Assembly (NCBI GenBank): GCA_026984385.1
Contig: JALSSH010000599.1
Span: 1-6,694 of the forward strand
Reading direction: 5' to 3'
Source: Ardenticatenia bacterium
Lineage (GTDB): Bacteria > Chloroflexota > Anaerolineae > Aggregatilineales > Aggregatilineaceae
DNA length: 6,694 bases
Shown in pieces: positions 1 through 5,193 of this stretch. Within the stretch, counting starts at the first letter, position 1. Every line of letters begins with the position of its first letter. The notes under the pieces are model-generated. The model searched no databases, was not told the origin of the DNA, and saw nothing but the letters and a program-made list of their open reading frames with translations. The position numbers were made by a program, and so were the translations under genes.

Positions 1-1476
1 GAGCCGGGCGGTCTTTTTGTGGCCCGACGCGGCGCCCACGTAGACGGGCACGAGCTAATCTCGCAGGCTGTCGCACAGGGGGCGGCGGCTGTGGTGGGAG
101 AGCGTCCGCCGGACGCGGTGAACTGCCCCGTGCCGTATGCGCAAGTGGAAGACGGGCGCGCTGTGCTCGGTCCCCTTGCCGCCGCCTATTACGGCCACCC
201 CTCGCGGCAACTGGTCGTTGTCGGCGTGACTGGCACGGACGGCAAAACCACCACTTGCACCCTTATTCACAGCATTCTTAAGGCAGCGGGGTTGGCTGTG
301 GGGTTGATCTCAACGGTCAGCGCGGTGATCGGCGACGAAACGCTGCCCACCGGCCTTCACGTCACCACTCCCCCCGCGCCCGACGTGCAAATGTATCTGG
401 CGCGCATGGTACACGCGGGCTTGACGCATGTGGTGCTGGAAGCGACTTCGCACGGATTGGCCCAAGGGCGCGTCAACGGTGTGGACGTTGATATCGCGGT
501 GTTGACCAACATCACCCATGAGCATCTGGACTTTCACGGCACGTGGGAAGCCTATCGCGCGGCCAAAGCGCGCCTTTTTCACATGGCGGCCAGCTCTCCC
601 CGCAAGGCCGGCGTGCCCAAAGCCGTCGTCATCAACGCGGACGACCCCAGCGCCGAGGTGTTCCGCCGTGCAGCGGAAGGCGTGGATCGCGTGCTGAGCT
701 ATGCGCTGGATATGGTGCGTCCGGCGGATATCCGTGCCGAAGCGGTGGAATATCATCCCGACACCACACGTCTGACCCTGGTCGGCCCGCATTCGCTGGC
801 CCAACCGGTAGAGACGCCGCTGGTAGGGGCGTTTAACGTAGCTAATATTCTTGCGGCGGCGGGCGTGGCAAGCGTGCTTCTCGGCGCGCACCCCGAAAAG
901 CTGCGCGCCGCGCTGGCCGAAGGCATCCGCCAGATGCCTCCTATCCCCGGGCGTATGGAACGGATCAACGATGGGCAAGATTATCTAGCGGTCGTGGATT
1001 TTGCCCACACGCCTAACGCACTTCGCCGCGCACTAGAAGCCGCGCGCCTGATGATCGCACCAGACCGCCGCGTGATCGCCATTTTCGGCAGCGCCGGATT
1101 GCGCGACCGCGAAAAACGCCGCATGATGGCCGAGATCGGGATGCAGTTGGCCGACCGTGTGATCTTGACGGCAGAAGACCCACGCACCGAATCGCTGGCC
1201 GCGATCCTCAACGAGATGGCGCAAGGGTGTATCCACGCGGGCGGCGTGGAAGGCGAAAATTTCTGGCGGGTGATGGATCGCGGGAGGGCGTTGGCGCTGG
1301 GCTGCTCAATGGCTCGCCAGGGCGATGTGGTGATCGCTTGCGGCAAGGGGCACGAGCAAAGTATGTGTTTTGGCGACGTGGAATATCCTTGGGACGACCG
1401 CGAGGCGATGCGCGCCGCTATCCGAGGTGCACCGTTGCGCACTTTGCCCACCGCAGACCAGACCGAACGCGAATAG
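1..1476 (+). CDS. murE: UDP-N-acetylmuramoyl-tripeptide synthetase MurE (5'-partial)
   Basis: Cytoplasmic Mur ligase. It uses ATP to join a diamino acid to UDP-MurNAc-L-Ala-D-Glu in peptidoglycan synthesis. The frame is open from base 1: the first codons read EPGGLFVA, which fits the MurE N-terminal PG-LFVA...DGH motif, so the GTG at 19 is not the start. Placing the P-loop against E. coli MurE suggests about 35-40 residues lie upstream. Numbering from the GTG at 19, visible motifs are the ATP loop GTDGKTTT (K76), EATSHG, TNITHEHLDFHGT, the lysine expected to be carbamylated (K183 in AAKARLF), GRMER, DFAHTPNAL, GSAGLRDREKR and GKGHEQ (bases 1342-1359). The substrate-selecting DNPR motif reads EDPR (bases 1174-1185). 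The Arg favours diaminopimelate, but ornithine or lysine cannot be excluded. No murF or other mur gene follows; the next gene is convergent. Family assignment is secure, amino acid specificity is not. Confidence 0.95.
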   Translation, partial: EPGGLFVARRGAHVDGHELISQAVAQGAAAVVGERPPDAVNCPVPYAQVEDGRAVLGPLAAAYYGHPSRQLVVVGVTGTDGKTTTCTLIHSILKAAGLAVGLISTVSAVIGDETLPTGLHVTTPPAPDVQMYLARMVHAGLTHVVLEATSHGLAQGRVNGVDVDIAVLTNITHEHLDFHGTWEAYRAAKARLFHMAASSPRKAGVPKAVVINADDPSAEVFRRAAEGVDRVLSYALDMVRPADIRAEAVEYHPDTTRLTLVGPHSLAQPVETPLVGAFNVANILAAAGVASVLLGAHPEKLRAALAEGIRQMPPIPGRMERINDGQDYLAVVDFAHTPNALRRALEAARLMIAPDRRVIAIFGSAGLRDREKRRMMAEIGMQLADRVILTAEDPRTESLAAILNEMAQGCIHAGGVEGENFWRVMDRGRALALGCSMARQGDVVIACGKGHEQSMCFGDVEYPWDDREAMRAAIRGAPLRTLPTADQTERE

Positions 1477-1478
1477 CG

Positions 1479-1874
1479 TCAGCGCTCGTCTAAATAGGCC
1501 TCAAAAGCCTGACGATAAGCCTCCACAAAAAGCCCCTCATGGTGACTTAACATCTCGTGCGCCAAGCCCATTTCGATCTGTTCACGCACAAAAACATCGC
1601 GCGTTTCCTGATCCCACGATTCCCACAATTCACGGAAATTCGAGCGGTCATGCAACGGCACAAGCACATCGTCCGTCACTTTTGCTTCTAAAAGTTCCAA
1701 TTCCCCGCCTTGTAACGATGTTCTGACACGGAGATAAGCCGGCACAAAAACTTTATGAACCAACGAGCCGAGATCGCTGAGCGTGTAGCCGTGCTGGTCA
1801 AAAAATACGCGGAAGTCCGGACGTTCCCACAGAGCGTCCAAGACCACACTCGCGGCCTTGTCGTAAACATACAT
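1479..1874 (-). CDS. Hypothetical small soluble protein, 131 aa (longer start possible at 1985)
   Basis: I do not recognise this family. With the ATG at 1874 the product is 131 residues, without cysteine, signal peptide or membrane segment. It looks largely helical and acidic, with aromatic-rich stretches (around residues 16-25 and 80-87) and a His/Glu-rich patch HEMLSHHE (106-113) before a helical tail ending EAYLDER. The frame is also open to an ATG at 1985, giving 168 residues. I prefer 1874 because GGGGAG lies 7 bases upstream and a TATAAT promoter lies between the two starts. The longer start also has an AGAGGA 4 bases upstream and would sit 36 bases after the nucleotidyltransferase gene, as in an operon, so the choice is open. 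The gene converges on murE with a two-base gap. No function is proposed. Confidence 0.75.
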   Translation of the reverse strand: MYVYDKAASVVLDALWERPDFRVFFDQHGYTLSDLGSLVHKVFVPAYLRVRTSLQGGELELLEAKVTDDVLVPLHDRSNFRELWESWDQETRDVFVREQIEMGLAHEMLSHHEGLFVEAYRQAFEAYLDER

Positions 1875-1881
1875 TCTCGCT

Positions 1882-1887
1882 CTCCCC
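1882..1887 (-). promoter_or_regulatory. Ribosome binding site supporting the inner start at 1874
   Basis: On the minus strand GGGGAG lies 7 bases before the ATG at 1872-1874. This is near-ideal Shine-Dalgarno placement and is one of two arguments for the 131-residue form. The competing ATG at 1983-1985 has AGAGGA (bases 1990-1995) with a tighter 4-base gap. Confidence 0.55.
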
Positions 1888-1925
1888 AGGAGATAGAGCG
1901 CTCCCCCTAATTTCACCACACTTTG

Positions 1926-1954
1926 ATTATAGGCGGAAAGCGTAGCGATGGAAA
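1926..1954 (-). promoter_or_regulatory. Predicted sigma-70 type promoter for the small hypothetical gene
   Basis: On the minus strand TTTCCA (1949-1954, 4 of 6 matches to TTGACA) is followed after 17 bases by a perfect TATAAT (1926-1931). Transcription would begin near 1919 and give an untranslated leader of roughly 45 bases before the ATG at 1874. If the longer start at 1985 is the real one, this promoter would be internal to the coding region. The prediction comes from sequence pattern alone. Confidence 0.55.
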
Positions 1955-2021
1955 CAATCGACAAACTCGGGTCGCCGACAAGCATGTTGTCCTCTTTCCA
2001 ACGCCTTTTTGAACTCGGTGC

Positions 2022-4694
2022 TTATGCGGAAGCTGTTGGGGGGAGGTCTTGCGAACGCTGCAAAGCCTCCGGATGACGCGCCAACTCCAACAGCAAGGCG
2101 CGTTCTTCGGCCTCGTTATGAGCCTCGCCATCCAACCACGCTTGGCGCAACCGTTGCAACAACGCCCCGTAAAGTGGACCGGGAGGCAACGCGGTGAGTT
2201 CGTGGATGTCATGCCCGCTCACGGTGGGGCGCACAAAACGCCATGTGCGGGCAAAGGCAACAATTTGGTCACGCGCGACGGCAGTAGGAGCGGCTGCCCA
2301 GGCCGCCAGCCATCCCACCTCCCCCAACGGCTCTAGAAGCGCCACAACCACACTGGGACGTTGCGGTGTACTGAGTTGGGGCAAGTGGGCGATAGCTGTG
2401 CGCGCGTCATGTAGGTGATCGAGGTAGGCGCGGGAAAAAAGCAGCCGTCGCCCGAATTGCTCCAACTCATCGGCGCTCAGGCGGCTGGTCAGCAGCGAAA
2501 AGCCGGTCAGCATCCAATGTTCGAACTGCTCTAGCGACGGCCAAGGCGGGTTTTGCCGCGCGTATTGCAGCGCGTAAAAAGCACAGCGCAGCCATTCGTC
2601 CACGCGCAACTTGGGGTGCAGCGCGGCCAGAATGCCCAAGCGCTGCAAACGCCACAACGCCAGCAAAGGATGCTCCTCGGCCAAGATCAACGCCAGCTCG
2701 TGACGGATACGGTCGCCGCTCACACGCCCCAGCAAATCTAATGCGCCGCGTATCAGCTCTTCGGTGCGCGGCTCGATGCGGAAGCCCAAGCGTTGCTCCA
2801 AACGCACCGCGCGCAACATGCGCGTTGGGTCGTCCACAAAGCTCAGACTGTGCAGCACGCGGATCACGCCTTCGCGCAAATCCTGTTCCCCGCCGTAAAA
2901 ATCCAACAGAGCGCCCATCGGCTCAGGGGCCAAGCGGATCGCCAGGGTGTTGATCGTGAAGTCGCGGCGGTGCAAGTCCAGCTTGATCGAGCCGCGCTCA
3001 ACGGTGGGCAAAGCGGTTGGGCGCTCGTAAAACTCGGTGCGCGCAGAGACAAAATCCACCGCCTCCGGCCAATGCGGGGCGTTGGGGTCAGCGCCGATCG
3101 TCTGGGCGACGTTTTCGTCCAACAGCCATTTGGCCGTGCCGAACTGGGCATGGCTGCGCATATCGCCGCCGTAGGCGCTGCGCAACGCCCGCACCAACGC
3201 GATTGCGTCCCCTTCCACCACAAAGTCCACATCGTGATTGGGCGTGCCCAACAGCAGATCGCGCACAAAACCGCCCACCACATAAAGCCCCATACCTTCA
3301 GCTTGGGCCTGTTGCGCCACCACCTGCAACAAGCGCCAGACGCCTTGGGGCAACGCTTGTTGCATCTGGCGCAAAATCGCTTGGCGGCGGCCATTGTCCG
3401 GACGTTGCCCCCAGCGTTTGATCAGGTCGGTGCGCGTCACGATGCCGAGCAGCTTGCCTTGGGCGTCCACCACCGGAATTTGTCCCCAGCCGGAGCGCAT
3501 CATACGCTGTTGGAGTACCTCGATCGAGTCTTGCGGCGTGACGGTAACCTCGCCCGCCTCCATCACCTCATAGGCGCGCACGCTGCCTAAACCGTGCTGC
3601 AAGGCGCGATCTACGGCGCGGCGTGTCAACAGCCCGATCACGCGCCCCCGTTCCACGACGGGGAAACCTTCGTGTCCGCTGCGCGCCATGCGCTTCGCCA
3701 CCGACTTGATCTGCTCGTTGGGGCGCACCGTTTGCACACCGAAGGACATCAGATCCGCCACCCGTACCGAAGCGGCGACCACTTCCGGCAACATCTCCAA
3801 GACACGGCGGCGTACATCGGTCAGTTTCGCGTTGCGGACAAGAGCGGCAGCGGCGCGCGTATGTCCTCCACCGCCAAATCGCCTTGCCACTTCCGAAACG
3901 TCCACCGCGTCGGTTGTGCCGCGCGCCACCAACTGCAAGTTTCCGTTGAGCTGCACCAGCACAAAAACCGCGCTCGGCTCGTAAAGCTCTCGCAGTTTGT
4001 GCGCCAACGTGGCGATCTCTTCCACCGGACGCCCTGCGCGTGTGCTTGCCAGCACGATCACATGCCCGTTGACGGTGTGCGTCTCGGCGTTGGCGAGCAA
4101 CTGCTCATAGAGCCGTTGTTGGGCCGGGGAAAGCCGATGTTGTAAAAATTCGCGCACGGTGTCCAAGTCCGCGCCGCGCTCCAAAAGCCAGGCCGCGCAA
4201 CGTGCATCCCGAGCGGTGGTTGTGCCGTAAAGCAGCGTGCCGGTGTCCTCATAAATGCCCAGCAACAACAACGTGGCTTCTAGCGGCTCAATGTGGACGC
4301 CTTCCTCAATCATCTGCTCCACCAACAGCGTTGTGCACGCGCCGACTTCCCCACCGGTGTAGCGTTGGTGCGGGCCAAGTTCGCGCGTCAACGGGTGATG
4401 GTCAATGAAGTGGATGGGCGTTTCGGGTTGCATCCCGCGCGCAGTGGAAAAACTCTGCGCGTCCACAACGGTCACATGCTCCACGCTGCGCCCGCGACGC
4501 AACTCATCGCGCCGCACAAACGGGAACGCCCCCGCGTAAAGCGTCAAAAAGCGCTCCACGTTGCGGTTAACGCGCTGTGGCAATACAGGCAACGCGGCAG
4601 GGTCCAGCTTATGCGCAGCCAACAGCGAGGCGACCGCGTCAAAGTCGGCGTTATCGTGGGTCAGGATCAAGCGGAGCGATGGGCGGTTGTTCAC
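2022..4694 (-). CDS. DHH-CBS-CBS tRNA nucleotidyltransferase fusion (A-adding / CCA-family enzyme)
   Basis: Large cytoplasmic enzyme of about 890 residues, predicted to add AMP (or CCA) to tRNA 3' ends. Domains in order: a DHH phosphoesterase core (THDNADFDA 12-20, VVDAQ 76-80, DHH 98-100, YEDTG 148-152); a DHHA1 region with GGGGHTRAA (274-282); two CBS domains (about 312-366 and 375-430); and a class II nucleotidyltransferase head with GGFVRDLLLG (474-483) and the metal-binding DVD (488-490). RRDFTINTLA (576-585) and DDPTRMLRAVR (621-631, the EDxxR-type motif) follow, then a helical RNA-binding tail. This is the architecture of the A-adding enzyme of Aquifex, where a separate CC-adding enzyme acts first. 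The DHH catalytic residues look intact, so a phosphoesterase activity is possible. The frame is open to 5039, but that extension lies antisense to a tRNA. GTG at 4694, just before the RPSLRLILTH strand, is the best start, although its ribosome binding site is weak. Exact nucleotide specificity (A only, or CCA) is not settled. Confidence 0.93.
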   Translation of the reverse strand: MNNRPSLRLILTHDNADFDAVASLLAAHKLDPAALPVLPQRVNRNVERFLTLYAGAFPFVRRDELRRGRSVEHVTVVDAQSFSTARGMQPETPIHFIDHHPLTRELGPHQRYTGGEVGACTTLLVEQMIEEGVHIEPLEATLLLLGIYEDTGTLLYGTTTARDARCAAWLLERGADLDTVREFLQHRLSPAQQRLYEQLLANAETHTVNGHVIVLASTRAGRPVEEIATLAHKLRELYEPSAVFVLVQLNGNLQLVARGTTDAVDVSEVARRFGGGGHTRAAAALVRNAKLTDVRRRVLEMLPEVVAASVRVADLMSFGVQTVRPNEQIKSVAKRMARSGHEGFPVVERGRVIGLLTRRAVDRALQHGLGSVRAYEVMEAGEVTVTPQDSIEVLQQRMMRSGWGQIPVVDAQGKLLGIVTRTDLIKRWGQRPDNGRRQAILRQMQQALPQGVWRLLQVVAQQAQAEGMGLYVVGGFVRDLLLGTPNHDVDFVVEGDAIALVRALRSAYGGDMRSHAQFGTAKWLLDENVAQTIGADPNAPHWPEAVDFVSARTEFYERPTALPTVERGSIKLDLHRRDFTINTLAIRLAPEPMGALLDFYGGEQDLREGVIRVLHSLSFVDDPTRMLRAVRLEQRLGFRIEPRTEELIRGALDLLGRVSGDRIRHELALILAEEHPLLALWRLQRLGILAALHPKLRVDEWLRCAFYALQYARQNPPWPSLEQFEHWMLTGFSLLTSRLSADELEQFGRRLLFSRAYLDHLHDARTAIAHLPQLSTPQRPSVVVALLEPLGEVGWLAAWAAAPTAVARDQIVAFARTWRFVRPTVSGHDIHELTALPPGPLYGALLQRLRQAWLDGEAHNEAEERALLLELARHPEALQRSQDLPPTASA

Positions 4695-4736
4695 AAAGGC
4701 ACTCGGTTTCTGTTGTGTGAAAAGTTCGCGTCCTTC

Positions 4737-4742
4737 ATTATA
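4737..4742 (-). promoter_or_regulatory. Probable -10 box for the nucleotidyltransferase gene
   Basis: A perfect TATAAT on the minus strand, 42 bases upstream of the proposed GTG at 4694, would start transcription near 4730 with a leader of about 36 bases. No good -35 lies at 16-18 bases; TTGAGC is present but only 11 bases away. An activator or a weak promoter is possible. The position agrees with a start at 4694 and not with the long upstream extension. Confidence 0.45.
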
Positions 4743-4790
4743 GCGAAATCTGCGCTCAAGGCGGTGTGCACCAGAAAAGTCAGTTGGATT

Positions 4791-4804
4791 GTCAATGGTC
4801 AATG
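4791..4804. repeat. Tandem heptamer GTCAATG x2
   Basis: Two perfect adjacent copies of GTCAATG. The preceding bases make the first copy part of the odd-centred palindrome ATTG-T-CAAT (4789-4797). It lies about 50 bases upstream of the minus-strand -10, where an activator or repressor site could sit. No regulator is identified. Confidence 0.5.
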
Positions 4805-4849
4805 AAAATGATCGGGATACACTCCCACCAACGGGAATGGATAAAGAAG

Positions 4850-4882
4850 GGGAGACGACGCGGTAGACCACCGTCGTTTCCC
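4850..4882. repeat. Inverted repeat / hairpin, 11-base arms
   Basis: Left arm GGGAGACGACG (4850-4860) and right arm CGTCGTTTCCC (4872-4882) pair over 11 positions with a single G-T wobble. The 11-base loop can add two further pairs (GT 4863-4864 with AC 4870-4871). It lies outside both predicted transcripts of the divergent spacer. Read on the minus strand it is followed by a pyrimidine-rich tract (CCTTCTTTAT), so a weak terminator is conceivable; an operator is the other option. Confidence 0.6.
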
Positions 4883-4951
4883 AGGCTGCCCCGCTCACGT
4901 CAGAGATTTCGTATGTCCTTGACTTTATCCACTCCCGGACTAAAAACGCCG

Positions 4952-4979
4952 TTGACACGCCTTGAAAACACGCTACAAT
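4952..4979 (+). promoter_or_regulatory. Strong sigma-70 promoter for tRNA-Phe
   Basis: A perfect -35 TTGACA (4952-4957), a 16-base spacer and a -10 TACAAT (4974-4979) precede the tRNA. Transcription would begin near 4986-4988, leaving a 5' leader of about 10 bases for RNase P to remove. The near-consensus elements fit a stable RNA gene. Confidence 0.85.
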
Positions 4980-4997
4980 ATGGCCCGTAAGCGGTGC

Positions 4998-5070
4998 GCC
5001 GAGGTAGCTCAGCTGGTAGAGCACTTGACTGAAAATCAAGGGGTCCCCAGTTCAAGTCTGGGCCTCGGCA
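4998..5070 (+). tRNA. tRNA-Phe (anticodon GAA), CCA not encoded
   Basis: A complete 73-base cloverleaf can be folded by eye. The acceptor stem is GCCGAGG (4998-5004) with CCTCGGC (5063-5069) and discriminator A5070. The D stem is GCTC/GAGC (5007-5010, 5019-5022). The anticodon stem is CTTGA/TCAAG (5024-5028, 5036-5040) with loop CTGAAAA and anticodon GAA at 5031-5033. The variable loop has five bases. The T stem is CCCAG/CTGGG (5046-5050, 5058-5062) with loop TTCAAGT. All stems pair fully. Bases 5071-5073 are CTG, so the CCA tail must be added after transcription, which is the kind of job done by the enzyme encoded divergently next door. Confidence 0.98.
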
Positions 5071-5074
5071 CTGC

Positions 5075-5105
5075 AAAGCCTCCCCAATGTTGCGGGAGGC
5101 TTTTT
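5075..5105 (+). terminator. Intrinsic terminator after tRNA-Phe
   Basis: The arms AAAGCCTCCC (5075-5084) and GGGAGGCTTT (5094-5103) form a perfect ten-pair GC-rich stem with a nine-base loop. A run of five T (5101-5105) follows. It begins four bases after the tRNA and should separate tRNA transcription from rimO. Confidence 0.92.
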
Positions 5106-5107
5106 GA

Positions 5108-5136
5108 TTGGTGAAAAGACGCTGTGTAGGTATAAC
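5108..5136 (+). promoter_or_regulatory. Predicted promoter for rimO
   Basis: TTGGTG (5108-5113), a 17-base spacer and TATAAC (5131-5136) lie directly after the tRNA terminator. The -10 matches 5 of 6 consensus bases and the -35 is weak. Transcription would start near 5143, about 50 bases before the ATG at 5194, at a tandem ACGTCA repeat (5143-5154). Confidence 0.5.
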
Positions 5137-5193
5137 CTGAGCACGTCAACGTCACAAACTTGCCCGACACACCGGAAACGAGACAAACCCACT

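Larger units (their letters stand above)
4695..4997. other. Divergent intergenic spacer between the nucleotidyltransferase gene and tRNA-Phe
   Basis: About 300 bases without a convincing gene. It holds a -10 for the minus-strand gene, a tandem heptamer, a strong hairpin and the tRNA promoter, each listed separately. Open frames crossing it on both strands (for example minus up to 5039, plus 4766-4990) lack family motifs and overlap the tRNA promoter or the tRNA, so I treat them as chance. Confidence 0.7.

Noticed and set aside
310..978. Long minus-strand frame antisense to murE (222 codons)
   Set aside because: It lies fully within a well-supported murE and has no recognisable protein features; this is typical of GC-rich DNA.
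1536..1559. HEMLSHHE in the small protein as a possible zinc-protease HExxH motif
   Set aside because: The spacing is HExxxH, not HExxH, and no third ligand motif or protease context is visible.
2793..3590. Long plus-strand frame antisense to the nucleotidyltransferase (265 codons)
   Set aside because: The opposite strand carries clear catalytic motifs over the same bases (GGFVRD, DVD, RRDFTINTLA). The plus product has no family features.
4766..4990. Plus-strand 74-codon open frame in the divergent spacer
   Set aside because: It covers the tRNA -35 and -10 elements and ends just before the tRNA. The product is a basic low-information sequence with no motif.
5104..5193. Upstream TTG start extending RimO by 30 residues
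   Set aside because: The TTG lies in the T-run of the tRNA terminator, the added residues have no RimO similarity, and the ATG at 5194 fits the family N-terminus.
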